This document shows, piece after piece, positions 12,501-21,328 of a stretch of DNA of 64,000 nt. The stretch lies in assembly GCF_963678635.1 (NCBI RefSeq), contig NC_087065.1, positions 15,070,019 to 15,134,018 of the forward strand, in the 5' to 3' direction. The notes below the pieces were generated by a model, which was not told the DNA's origin, did no database searches, and saw only the letters and a program-made list of their open reading frames with translations. Position numbers and translations under genes: made by a program. The DNA comes from Symsagittifera roscoffensis (lineage: Eukaryota > Xenacoelomorpha > Acoela > Convolutidae). Position 1 is the stretch's first letter, and the number at the start of each line of letters is the position of its first letter.

Positions 12501-13867
12501 TTATTGAAGAGCTTGTTATCTTCAGAAACTGGAAGATTGAATCCCTCTAGCTTTTCAAACAAGGTTTCGCGAAGTTCATACACGTTCTTTGGGTAAATAT
12601 GTCTCACTCGGTCCTTGCATCTCAGAAGATGTTTGTTAACATTGTCGGTTTTATTAAAGAAGGTGTCACAGCTAGGACATCGGAAGCACTTGAAGAAACT
12701 ATCTATATCATTTGTATGAATGATATGATTGTTAAATCTCATTAACTTGACTGTTTTGTCAAATCTTCCAATACTTCGCCGAGCTAGTTCTCCTACATAT
12801 TCTCCTTCTTGGATGTCGAAATCGTATTTAAAAATGTTTCTTTGAACAATTTCCTCGACAACAGGTAAGTCTTCTACTGAAACTCCACGAAAATTTTTAG
12901 GATCATAACCAGACTTTGATACAAATTCTCTAAAGTATCTAGAAGTGTGAGAGTCGAGATCATTATGTCCGTTCATATACATGGTCAATGCATGGAAAAG
13001 ACACAAATGATCATTGTAAGGTTCCTTGTCTTTGTTAGATAAAAGACAGTTTACTTGCGTATGTCGTAGTAAAGGTTCGGGCAAGTCAGAGGCCAGACAA
13101 CCCATGGGGATGTTTTTCAGCAGAGCAGCAAAAATTCTGACGTTAGTAATTAACTTGAATCTCCATTTTATTTTTTGACGTTCTTGACGCTCCACAATAT
13201 CAAATTTTTCTACTTTTCTTTGGATTGTTATCAAATCCGCTTTCGTACAAAGTAAGTGGGATTTTTCAAACAGAGTATTGTTTTCATGGGCGTAGAAATA
13301 TTGATATTCACCAGTCTCAATATTTCGAAGAACAAAACCCAGAACAATGTTGATTTTGGCTGCAGAATCGAGCTTGTTGAAGACTTCTTCAAGTTTCTCG
13401 TTAATTGTTTTAGTACCTAACTTGGACATTTGGAAGTTAAATACCTTGTGTCTCCCATTTTCCATCTCCGTATCCACCAGAAAAGTTTGACAAGCACTAA
13501 GTTCCTCCTTTAGGTTTTCACCATCTTCCCATTCTTCCTCCACAATCTTGTTCAAGTCGGCCACCGTATCACTGGGTTTCCGTTGTTTTGCTCCATGTTC
13601 TTTTCTCCGATGTTGTTGGAGAGAGTAGTAACTTGGGAACTCTTGTTCACAGGAAGGACAAACCGTCGACTGCTTCGAATTTGGTTGAGCATGCTTCTTA
13701 GCCATATGATAGCTCATTTCTGGTTGATTATATGTAAAATACTTACAATCAGGGCAAGAAATAACTCCTTTAGAACAATTTTTCCGGTGTCGAGCTGTGT
13801 TTTGACGATTATACATATTTCCACAGTCTCCACACTTTACTTTCTCGTTTCGGTTAAGGGCAGGCAT
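9531..13867 (-). pseudogene. Polinton protein-primed DNA polymerase B, disrupted
   Basis: The family B polymerase replicates the element's linear DNA. Reading on the minus strand from 13867: an N-terminal region with Cys/His fingers (CGDCGNMYNRQNTARHRKNC, CPDCK...H..KKH, CPSCEQEF...H), a later finger near 12620-12670, exonuclease motif I (FDFESICVP, near 12460-12490), exo II (FNSGR then stop, DLN, near 12010-12040), polymerase motif A (DASQLYP, near 11240), motif B (CNSSYGY, near 10330) and motif C (DTDS, 10033-10047). Breaks: in-frame TAA at 12446-12448, a TAG near 12360, a TAG within exo II at 12026-12028, further stops and a small lesion at 11590-12000, and a frameshift near 11100 where the 11586-11101 frame hands over to the 11309-9531 frame. 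Total length fits an intact Polinton PolB. It is divergent from the small gene at 14411. Confidence 0.93.
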
Positions 13868-14064
13868 TATCTAAAAAAATTGGACTTTTGAGATGTTCCA
13901 AATTTAAAAACTTAAAGTACCAATTGAATGAAAATACTTACTTTTTTCTTTTCGTGAAGTAACGAAATGTAACATTTGAAGTAAAATCAAATTGACTGTT
14001 TCTGATTGGCAAACAAAATGAATGATTTAACCCAATAAAATAAGTGTATTTATACTATCAATGA

Positions 14065-14285
14065 CGCCTACGCATTTATCCTTTTACGATAATGACGTCA
14101 ATCTTTGAAAAGAAGTGACATCACCGCCTACGCAATTTTCCTTTTATGGTAATGACGTCATTCTATATTTAGAAATGACGTATCACCAACGCAATTTTCT
14201 TTTTATGGTAATGACGTCATTCTATGAATAGAAGTGACATCAACACCCACGCAATTTTCCTTTTATGGTAATGACGTCATCACCA
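14065..14285. promoter_or_regulatory. 60-bp tandem array with TGACGTCA (CRE) palindromes
   Basis: Four tandem units of 59-60 bp, each carrying ACGCAATTTTCCTTTTATGG-like sequence followed by AATGACGTCA. The palindromes start at 14093, 14153, 14212 and 14272. TGACGTCA is the consensus ATF/CREB site. The array sits between the start of polymerase B (13867, minus) and the plus gene starting at 14411, so it is positioned as a shared divergent promoter or enhancer. Inference: host bZIP factors drive early genes. Confidence 0.7.
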
Positions 14286-14410
14286 CGTTATTCCTTGGAA
14301 AATTCTAGAATTTTCCGAAAATTCTAAAATTTTCCAGAAAAATTCTCAACCAATCAGAACTAAGCCGTTTCTAGACATAACTTTAGATCCAAAATTTTCA
14401 TTTTTGAAGA

Positions 14411-15044
14411 ATGTCAATTAAAAAGCATTTGAACTTCCTCGAATTACTCTACAAGAAAAAAGAAAATATTCCGTGTGATTTCCTTATTGATGAATAGATG
14501 TAGATTCTATTGTATTGTCCAAAAAAGAGTTATTCGACTAAGTAAAGGTCTCTTTAGGGAAACTTACTCAATCAAAGAGTTTATTTTTGATCCACATATT
14601 GCGTATCAAAGCTATAAACTTACTGCTGAGTTACACTTGACTAGAAAAGAAATTTTATTCATTTTAGAAAACTTGAAAATCATAAAAAATTCGTACGATA
14701 ATATTTCAAAGACTCTTTTTATTCCATATCCAACTCCCAAATTTGTCAAAACTCCCCAGCAAAATTCTTTATTCCTCCATTTTTTTAAAGATTTTCAAAG
14801 TTCGAAATCTTGCATGATCAGGTTTGGTGTCAGATTTCCAGAGATTTGCTTTGAAAAATTCATCAACTTTGAGTTATCATCTCAAATCTACATCAAAATC
14901 AAAAAATTTTTCTTCTTTTGTTACTTATATTGGCAATATTTCTTATTTTTACAGCAAACAACTTTTGGTAATTTATTTTTGCGATTCCTTTTGTGTACAT
15001 TTTTACTTACTTGGAAGACTTATTTCCTTAAAAGGTTCCTCTGA
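14411..15044 (+). pseudogene. Polinton left-arm ORF, unrecognised, one frameshift
   Basis: An ATG at 14411 opens 28 codons (MSIKKHLNFLELLYKKKEN..., stop TAG 14495-14497). The coding sense then continues in another frame from about 14497 (CRFYCIVQKRVIRLSKG...) to 15044. The product would be about 210 residues: Lys-rich helical N-terminus, aromatic-rich middle, and a hydrophobic Phe/Leu-rich C-terminus (FFFFCYLYWQYFLF) that could be a membrane segment or the result of a second frameshift near 14830. It is the first plus-strand gene right of the CRE array. No family recognised. Confidence 0.45.
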
Positions 15045-15218
15045 TTGGATACCACAACTTGAACAAAAATGAACATTTTTGTGATTGGAAACGACAATGT
15101 GTAAAATGGAGCTTTGTCTCCAATTGGACACGAGTTTTCTATTAGAAATCCTTCAAAGGAAACTAAAATCTGATTGGACACGACTACAATCCAAATAAGG
15201 AAAATCCATTCTGATTGG
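15044..15218. promoter_or_regulatory. Cluster of five ATTGG (inverted CCAAT) boxes
   Basis: CTGATTGGACACGAC-like units place ATTGG at 15044, 15084, 15123, 15173 and 15214, about 40-50 bp apart, 190-365 bp upstream of the ORF starting at 15409. ATTGG is the reverse CCAAT box bound by NF-Y-type factors. A further short repeat (TTTCAACTTAACTACCG) occurs twice at about 15279 and 15329, closer to the start. Confidence 0.5.
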
Positions 15219-15408
15219 TTAAACCCACACATTCCAGTTGAAGGTACCACTCTCTCTTAACTAAAAATCATTTTATTTTCAACTTAACTACCGTCAACTG
15301 CCTCCTCTCTCAGCTCTAAAAACAATAATTTCAACTTAACTACCGGCAACTTTCTCCCTCTCAACTGTAAATTTTGTTTTTACTAATCAACTCAACTTAT
15401 TGCTCAAA

Positions 15409-15825
15409 ATGATCTTCTCAGTACAAAACAACAACCTTATGTTCTCGGTGGAATTTTCGGCTGATTTAGTACAAATCCAAGTGCGAGAAACAGTTTGTGG
15501 AGTTTTTCTGGCACGAATGGACATCCCAACCCAAGTCTGGCATATGGTGGAAGTGATGCGCAGGGATTTCAACGAACATCATATAACGCAAGTAACTCCT
15601 ACAGAGGATCAACTTGGATAAATGCAAAAGATGGAGAAAGTGGCCGAGCATGTGGGAATGAACTACCCCAAAATTCCTGACTCTAGATTTGTGGCCCAAC
15701 CATTCGACGATTTCCTCTTTCCTTGGGAAGAGGGATCTATGGACAACCCAATTACTATCGAAGAGGATGAGGGGTTCTCTGAGCCAAGAACTCCAGTCAG
15801 CGACCACCAAGACAACCACCAGTGA
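15409..15825 (+). pseudogene. Small Polinton ORF with acidic C-terminus, one TAA
   Basis: The frame is open from ATG 15409 (MIFSVQNNNLMFSVEF) to TAA 15619-15621, then continues without a gap in the same frame from ATG 15622 to 15825. This gives about 138 codons with a single internal stop. The second half ends in an acidic PITIEEDEGFSEP segment. It could equally be two abutting genes, but identical frame and zero spacing favour one gene with a nonsense change. The two repeat clusters just upstream look like its promoter. No recognised family. A regulatory role is only a guess from size and acidity. Confidence 0.45.
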
Positions 15826-16785
15826 TGGAGGCAAGACCAGCTTTGCGCTCCATTGAGAAGTTGCAAAATTCTTCAGCTACTCGACAGCTCTTTGATTTGT
15901 AAATCAATTGGCTACTGTCTTGTGCTTTGTAATTTAATTGTTTTACATCTAGTAAATTTATTTTCAAGAGATAGGAACAAAGCGATCATAGTAAAGTTTT
16001 TTAAAGAAATTTCAATGGTAAAAATTTGTTAAAAATGAAACTTATTATGCATCTGATAAATACTTTTATAGAATTTTGTTAGAAAGATGGCAAAAAAAGT
16101 TAAACCAATTTTTGCAAGCATGTTAAAAACTTTACATTAATTTTTGCACCATGCAAAAGTTTTCATAATTTTTTTTGCACACTAGTTAAAAAAATCAAAG
16201 AAAATATCGCAAATTAAGAAAAATTTCATTAAATATTTTCGCATTTTAGAGAACACTGAAAGACAATTTTCTTGCACTGTTAATAATTAAAGAAAATGAA
16301 AATCTTTGTTTTAATTTTGATCATAAAAAAAATCTCCTTTTTGCATGTATATTGATTAAAAAATACTGGAAAAACAATGTATTAAGATAGGGAATAGCAC
16401 TCAAAGTCAGCAATTATGAAAAATTCTTAGCATTAATTTAACAAGTTTTTTACAATAAACTTTTGCAATTTTTGCATATGCATAAGAAAAAATAAGTTAG
16501 ATATTTGCATTTGTTTTCAAAAAAATCACGAAAAAACTTGCATCTAACAGAAAAATTTGTTGAAAATTTTTGCACTTGTTGAAAAAACCAAAACAGTTTT
16601 TGCATCTTGTAAAAAGTTTAATTAAATTTTTGCAAACGTGTTGGAAAAATCAAACCAAAGTTTGCATCTTGCGAAAAAATTCTGAGTTGATTTTTGCACA
16701 CGTGTTGAAAATTGCAAATTTGCTCGTTGAAAAAACTTTTGATTTAAATAAAAACAATTCTGACAAGATTTTTATTAACAAATAT
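15826..16785. repeat. TTTTTGCA-rich noncoding region, candidate origin
   Basis: No gene. The DNA is a degenerate array of TTTTTGCA(C/T) boxes with AAAAATC/GTTGAAAA spacers (about 16100-16740, densest from 16560), plus one exact 16378-16396 copy of the 19-bp TIR motif. It lies between the leftward and rightward gene blocks. The 104-codon plus frame at 16570 is a product of the repeats. Confidence 0.5.
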
Positions 16786-17175
16786 TCAATTATTAAGAGA
16801 AAAATTGATACGCTCACTATTTACGGTACCAAAACCATCAATAAAACAATCAACAATTCTCAACAAGTTAGTCTCATACTTTGAGTTTTGAACTTTTCGA
16901 ATCCTTTCAAAAAAAGCTGATCCAAGAGTCTGAGTGGACGCAAGTTTCTGAGCAGAACTGAGATAATGTCTTTTGAATTTTTTTCGCAGCAGTCGTTTCT
17001 TTGCAACACTGGGTAATTTTTCCGGTATTCTACATTTCAAGTTGTGTTCGACTGCACGATTCAATTGATTGAAAACACCACCTCTTGATGAAATAATATT
17101 GAAATAAAATCTGTATTTGTATAAATTATATATACAGTCAACAATTTGATAAGTTGAATGATATTTATCTAATCT
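16786..17175 (-). pseudogene. Basic Polinton ORF, unrecognised
   Basis: The minus frame is open for 130 codons from a TAA at 17176-17178 to the stop at 16786. It includes YHSTYQIVDCIYNLYKYRF and a strongly basic segment (AKKRLLRKKFKRHYL). The first ATG inside is at 17064. No start remains upstream because of the stop, so the N-terminus is probably lost. The Lys/Arg cluster suggests nucleic-acid binding or nuclear targeting, by composition only. Confidence 0.4.
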
Positions 17176-17210
17176 TTACAAAATGTGATCGAGCGATGAT
17201 CCGATTAATA

Positions 17211-17429
17211 CTAAGTGAAATTTGCAATTTTCCACTGATCAGAATGTTGAATGGTTAGATACACAGTAGTCTTGGGTGACAATAAATTTTTTATAAAAGT
17301 TTTCTGAGACAGAGATAAAAAGAGATTTTGCATTGTAGTCCCAATAAAAAGTGGGATATGCTTGACACCGATTACTTGTTGAAACTGATTTTTATCAATA
17401 TTGAATTGCTTATATAGTAGTTCCATCAC
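17211..17429 (-). CDS. Small Polinton ORF, 72 aa, unrecognised
   Basis: ATG at 17429 (MMELLYKQFNIDKNQF), 72 residues, ending IQHSDQWKIANFT. It lies just upstream, on the same strand, of the basic ORF at 16786-17175, and could be its displaced N-terminus after a frameshift near 17200. It is separated from the rightward gene at 17580 by a short spacer that repeats CATCACCTACGCAAT-like units related to the CRE array. No function assigned. Confidence 0.4.
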   Translation of the reverse strand: MMELLYKQFNIDKNQFQQVIGVKHIPLFIGTTMQNLFLSLSQKTFIKNLLSPKTTVYLTIQHSDQWKIANFT

Positions 17430-17579
17430 CTACGCAATGTCCATATTTGGATCATCACCTACTCTTTATTCCATATAAGGTAATAATAACTTATATGGAT
17501 TGTACAGTGAGTCACCTAGATTTCCTAATTTCTATAAATTTACAAATATCATTAATTTGAAATATCTACTACTGATCAG

Positions 17580-18143
17580 TTGGTTCTGAATCTCAAATCA
17601 AAAATGTATTCACGAAAAGATATCCTTCCCAATTATATTGAATTTGCTAAGAACCAAAAAAGGATTGGGAGTTTTTCTTGGTCCCAAAAACCCTACAACG
17701 GAAAAATTTACTTTGAACCTTGCTTCCAATTGCTAAAGAAAAATGAATCTGGACAAATCGAAAAAACGCAGCAACTCTATCATGGTGAAAAAGAAGGGGA
17801 AAGGATATCAGCAATTTGGAATACTGTTATTCACGATGCTGAAAACCTTGGACTCGTTCCTGTATTGGAATCCTATTCTGACAAGGACTCAAGCATGGAG
17901 CAGGAACTTGCGAACTGTCATGCGGTGTATTACGTAGCAACATACAAGAAGAGAAAGGTGTGTGTCACAATCAAGAAGTACAGTGTGAACAAGCCACCCT
18001 ACATTCTGATTCGACTCTTCACTGCGAAGGAGAACGAAGTCTTGAAGCAAGTTGCCTCTGTCAACTATACTTTGAACGAATTCATAGAACTTGCCCAAGT
18101 CTTGGGAGATTTTATGTTTGTTGAGAACTGTAATGTTCAATAA
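17580..18143 (+). CDS. Polinton protein with PC4-like C-terminal half, intact
   Basis: The 187-codon frame has no interruption, which is unusual in this copy. A likely true start is the ATG at 17604 (MYSRKDILPNYIEF). Residues about 125-180 follow the pattern of the PC4/SUB1 single-stranded DNA-binding domain: a V-CVTIKKY strand, PYILIRLF strand, a variable loop, VNYTLNEF strand turn and a terminal helix ELAQVLGDFM. The N-terminal half (GSFSWSQKPYNGKIYF...QLYHG) may be a diverged duplicate. PC4-type proteins bind ssDNA or modulate transcription, so a role as replication or transcription accessory factor is inferred. A second PC4-like gene follows at 18345. Confidence 0.5.
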   Translation: MVLNLKSKMYSRKDILPNYIEFAKNQKRIGSFSWSQKPYNGKIYFEPCFQLLKKNESGQIEKTQQLYHGEKEGERISAIWNTVIHDAENLGLVPVLESYSDKDSSMEQELANCHAVYYVATYKKRKVCVTIKKYSVNKPPYILIRLFTAKENEVLKQVASVNYTLNEFIELAQVLGDFMFVENCNVQ

Positions 18144-18344
18144 TTTTGTTGTTGAGTGATGTTGTTATAGTAATGTAATTCAAATCTTCATCTTTTTGAA
18201 TCATTTTTTAAAACTTCTTTGAGCTGAGCAGTATGAGTTGGAACAATGTTTTTTCCAGAAATCTTGTCTTAAAGCTTCAAAATAAATTGGGACTTTTTCA
18301 TATCGTCTTACAAGAAAAGTCCCAGAAATTTTTCGTTAATAGTT

Positions 18345-18632
18345 TTGGAATCTCAAAATTTACCAAAACTGCAAGGTTTGGATACAGAACCGCAAATTTC
18401 TCAATTTGAGTGGACTTTGCATAATGGAAGACGAAAAATTTTTCTAAATTATTGTTCAGATATTAACAAAATAGATCTTATAGAGTATCGTAGAAAAGGA
18501 AATACATGGAAGAACAATCAGAATTTTCAGTTGAAAAAAAAAGAGTATGATAATTTGGTTGATTTTATCCCCTCAGTTTTGTCTTATGTAGAAACATTCA
18601 AAAAAACTTCATTATTGACGAATGCACTGTAG
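18345..18632 (+). CDS. PC4/SUB1-like ssDNA-binding protein, 95 aa
   Basis: Open from ATG 18345 to TAG 18632. The pattern matches the PC4 fold closely: FEWTLHNGRRKIFLNYC strand pair, IDLIEYRRKGN (equivalent of the IDIREYY strand), a Lys/Asn-rich loop, FQLKKKEYDNLVDFIP (the SLT-EW--LKELIP helix) and a short C-terminal helix. The basic loop would contact ssDNA. Length is close to single-domain PC4 proteins. It sits 200 bp after the larger PC4-like ORF and just before the GYGN/HDAAG ORF. Alternative: only a fold-level resemblance. Confidence 0.55.
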   Translation: MESQNLPKLQGLDTEPQISQFEWTLHNGRRKIFLNYCSDINKIDLIEYRRKGNTWKNNQNFQLKKKEYDNLVDFIPSVLSYVETFKKTSLLTNAL

Positions 18633-18635
18633 AAA

Positions 18636-19039
18636 ATGAACGTTCAGAAATTGAATGAAATTCTCAGAAATTTTGATTTGATAAAACATGACTTTTCATC
18701 AAATACAAAAAGAAAAAACTACTTTCTTTGTACCTGTATTGTTTTGGACCCAAACATAAATTTGAAAGAAATGGACCAAAAATTTCTTTTTGGGGTCTAA
18801 TTGGATACGGAAATTCTTGTATGGATTACTTTTTTGCAAATTCAAAAATTTCTAGACTTCATGCAATTTTACATGATGCAGCTGGATCTGTGAATTCTAC
18901 TACTTATAAAGGACCTGGTTATTGTTATGTTTTACCTAGATATCCAAGTTCTTGTTTTCTTGGTCACGTGACTGGATTAATCTTCTGTTTATATGTTAAC
19001 ATTTTTGCTTCATCAGTATATGAATTGATCGATTGTTAG
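18636..19039 (+). pseudogene. Conserved-looking Polinton ORF with GYGN and HDAAG motifs
   Basis: ATG 18636 (MNVQKLNEILRNFDLIK) opens 54 codons to TAA 18798-18800. The strongest coding sense then moves to the overlapping frame ending at 19039, which carries IGYGNSCMDYFF, RLHAILHDAAGSV, GPGYCYVLPRYPSSC and FLGHVTGLIF. One frameshift near 18750-18790 would connect them. The glycine loop followed by an HD pair recalls phospholipase A2-type sites, and PLA2-like proteins are reported from related adintoviruses. However, the cysteine pattern does not clearly fit, so this is only a lead. Confidence 0.35.
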
Positions 19040-19081
19040 TTATTCTAACAAAAATTTTCAGCGAAAACAGTTACCATCATT

Positions 19082-19548
19082 AGTCTAGTTGTTTTGGATA
19101 TTGAGTGTATTGAAAACAAAATAGTTAAAGAGTTAGGAGTTTATCAAAATGGACAAACTGTGGGATATTCCTTTCTTCCTCCCAAAAAATTCAAAGCTAG
19201 ATCTCAGTCTGCTTAGTGTACGAAACATCTTCATGGAATCAATTGGAACAGTGGCCAGGAAACATATACTGAGCTTGAAAAAATTTTGAAAAACTAAAAG
19301 CTCCAGAAACGGAGTTTTTTGCAAAAGGTTGTGAAAAATGTAAACATCTGTCAGAAGTTTTGGAAACAAAGGTTACAAACTTGGATGACTACGCTTGTCC
19401 AAAAATTCAGAATTTGATTTTCAAAGATGAAGAATATGATTGGAGGTGTAGCAACTACCCATTTCATCATGCAAATACTCTTCACTGTGCAGAAAGAAAA
19501 GCATTGGCATACGGAACATGGACTCGATGTTTTTTTAATAAATGTTAA
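19082..19548 (+). pseudogene. Polinton ORF with LDIE acidic motif, exonuclease-like lead
   Basis: The coding sense starts near ISLVVLDIECIENKIVK and continues through GYSFLPPKKFK, with in-frame stops TAG 19214-19216 and TAA 19295-19297. It then shifts frame to the stretch ending at 19548, which has GCEKCKHL, SNYPFHHANTLHCAERKA. The LDIE start resembles the first acidic motif of DEDD (RNase H-fold) exonucleases, and the Cys/His-rich end could bind metal. It lies between the HDAAG ORF and a small membrane protein. The family is not established. Confidence 0.4.
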
Positions 19549-19628
19549 ATTACCTTAATAATTTTGTATTATCGTGTTTTTGAAATTTAAATGTTAATCA
19601 TAGTCAATTTTTTCATTCCAGAGTTGAG

Positions 19629-19901
19629 ATGGGAGATAAATGTGACAAGCAATTAAATTTAGGAAAATTTGTTTTTGATGAGGAGAATCATGAACGATAA
19701 TCTTGGAAGTTTTTTGGACGTACGTGTAATAGACCTCTTTTAGTGTTTATGTGCCAATTTTTTGTCATAGTTTTAATACTACCATGTGAAATCGTTCGAA
19801 TAATGTTATCCACTACATGTGAAGAAACAACTGTTTGGGTAGCAATTTTATCAAGTACAGTCGGTTATATTTTACCTTCTCCAAAGCTAGGAATAAAATA
19901 A
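19629..19901 (+). pseudogene. Small Polinton membrane protein, one internal TAA
   Basis: ATG 19629 (MGDKCDKQLNLGKFVFDEE) opens a 90-codon frame ended by TAA 19899-19901 and broken by one TAA at 19698-19700 (codon 24). After the break the frame reads WKFFGRTCNRPLLVFMCQFF and continues with a long hydrophobic helix (VFMCQFFVIVLILPCEIV), then a second hydrophobic stretch (VWVAILSSTVGYILP). This predicts a two-pass membrane protein. It is immediately upstream of the packaging ATPase, so a virion-membrane or assembly role is possible but unproven. Confidence 0.5.
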
Positions 19902-19915
19902 TTTCTACCAAATAA

Positions 19916-20755
19916 CGAGTTTTTATTTCGCTAGTTGGACCGAGTGGATCTGGAAAATCACATCTTATTTTTGAGTGGTTAAAACATGGTACATTTCAAC
20001 CAAAGTTTGACAAAATTTTATTTTTATCAACATTATCAACCTCTTTATGGACAAATGCAAAGAAAAAACGTTAAGTTTATTCAAGGAGTTGACTTTGAAT
20101 TGATTGAAAATCTTCCTCCCAATAATGGAACAAAATACCTGTTAATATTTGATGACTCTTGTGTAGAAATTTCAAATTCTAACAGTTTGTAGAAATTGCT
20201 ACTGCTGGAAGACACAGGTGACTGAATACAATATATATTAAGCATAACTTGTTTCATCAAAGCAATTTGGGAAGAGATGTTGAGTTACAAAATACACATA
20301 TAGTCTTTTTCAAGTCACCGAGAGATGTTTTACAAATCAATACATTAAGTCAAAAACTAGGTCTAGGATCAAAATTGAAAGAGTGGTATCAAGATGCAAC
20401 ATCTACTCCTTATGGTCATTTACTCATTGATTTAACTCCAAAAACAGTTGATTCGCTAAGATATTGCACAAACAGTGGTTCAGTTCCATCAAAATTTTAT
20501 CTACCAGCAGGAGCAGAAACTAAGCTTTTGGACGATGATCATACAATACGTCTCTATACTCCCAATATTTCGAACATTTTCCCAAAAACTTCAAAAACAA
20601 TTCATCCTCCATTGTTCAAAAAGTTTCATTCAATTCCTCAGCGAATGTCTAGAAAACTTACTACGGCGCGAGCTAAAGGATCTTCGAAAAGTAGACTTAG
20701 TAAAATATCGAAGAGAAATATCAGAAATCACACGAAGAAGAACTTCACTGCATAA
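19916..20755 (+). pseudogene. Packaging ATPase (FtsK/HerA-type), disrupted
   Basis: The A32-like packaging ATPase pumps element DNA into capsids. The Walker A motif LVGPSGSGKSHL is encoded near 19931-19965 and Walker B KYLLIFDDSC near 20135-20165. The C-terminal part includes FKSPRDVLQINTLSQKLG and DLTPKTVDSLRY. Breaks: a frameshift near 20020 (T-rich run), another near 20185, and an in-frame TGA at 20219-20221. The frame ends at 20755 with a Lys/Arg/Ser-rich tail. That tail overlaps another ORF in a different frame and may be an out-of-frame extension. Confidence 0.85.
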
Positions 20756-20837
20756 AAGGAGAACTATTTTGAGCTCGCCAAAAGGCTTACAATTAATATC
20801 TGTTATCACTCCTTTTGTCATTAAACGATTGACATAG
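20622..20837 (+). CDS. Overlapping basic ORF after the ATPase
   Basis: In the frame overlapping the ATPase tail, the sequence reads LENLLRRELKDLRKVD, then YRREISEITRRRTSLHKRR and ILSSPKGLQLISVITPFV, ending at 20837. It has a charged helix followed by a hydrophobic C-terminal helix and looks more protein-like than the ATPase-frame tail over the same bases. No ATG directly precedes it, so either it starts at a lost codon or the ATPase ended earlier. Function unknown. A short virion-associated or membrane-anchored basic protein is possible. Confidence 0.4.
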   Translation, partial: SFIQFLSECLENLLRRELKDLRKVDLVKYRREISEITRRRTSLHKRRTILSSPKGLQLISVITPFVIKRLT

Positions 20838-20907
20838 TAAGGATCAGTTTGTTCTGATTCCTTACTCAATTTATCAATCACAAAGTAGACTTCCAAAAAA
20901 CTCAAAA

Positions 20908-21249
20908 TTGGAACAAAAGCAAGAAAAAGAGGAGATTGTACCAAAAAAATTTGATTCTATTTTCAGAGCTGTAAATGCAAAGTTGAAAACGAGTAACAAT
21001 AAGCACCTTATTGTTTTAATTTTGAATTCTGCTAGAATTAGACTAAGTCAGTCAGAAAATATCGTATTAGATAATCGAGACACAAAAGAATCAATTGTAG
21101 ACTTTGTGTGTGCACTAAAGCAAAAAAATACCGACTTTCCCGATATTTACTTTACCATTTTGGAAGCAACTCAAATTCCACCTAAACTTGTTGCCAACAA
21201 GAATGCCAAAGCGAAAGACAGAGGAACTTGGATCCCTTTCAAAATCTGA
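20908..21249 (+). CDS. Small Polinton ORF upstream of integrase, 113 aa
   Basis: Uninterrupted ATG-to-TGA frame (MEQKQEKEEIVPKKFD...), with a Lys/Glu-rich N-terminus and a folded-looking middle (IVLILNSARIRL, IVDFVCALKQ). The C-terminus is FPDIYFTILEATQIPP followed by AKAKDRGTWIPF. It lies 80 bp before the integrase on the same strand. No family is recognised. The compact conserved-looking tail suggests a genuine Polinton protein. Confidence 0.5.
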   Translation: MEQKQEKEEIVPKKFDSIFRAVNAKLKTSNNKHLIVLILNSARIRLSQSENIVLDNRDTKESIVDFVCALKQKNTDFPDIYFTILEATQIPPKLVANKNAKAKDRGTWIPFKI

Positions 21250-21328
21250 AAAGGTAAGTCTGAACAGAGTGTATTCCAGGGGTAGAGCTGCGTACGGTTC
21301 TGTGCGAAACTTGACTAGAGCAAGCTGA

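Noticed and set aside
13583-13891. 102-codon plus-strand ORF opposite the polymerase N-terminus
   Set aside because: Antisense shadow of the zinc-finger region of PolB.
16570-16884. 104-codon plus-strand ORF
   Set aside because: Composed of TTTTTGCA repeat units with no protein-like character.
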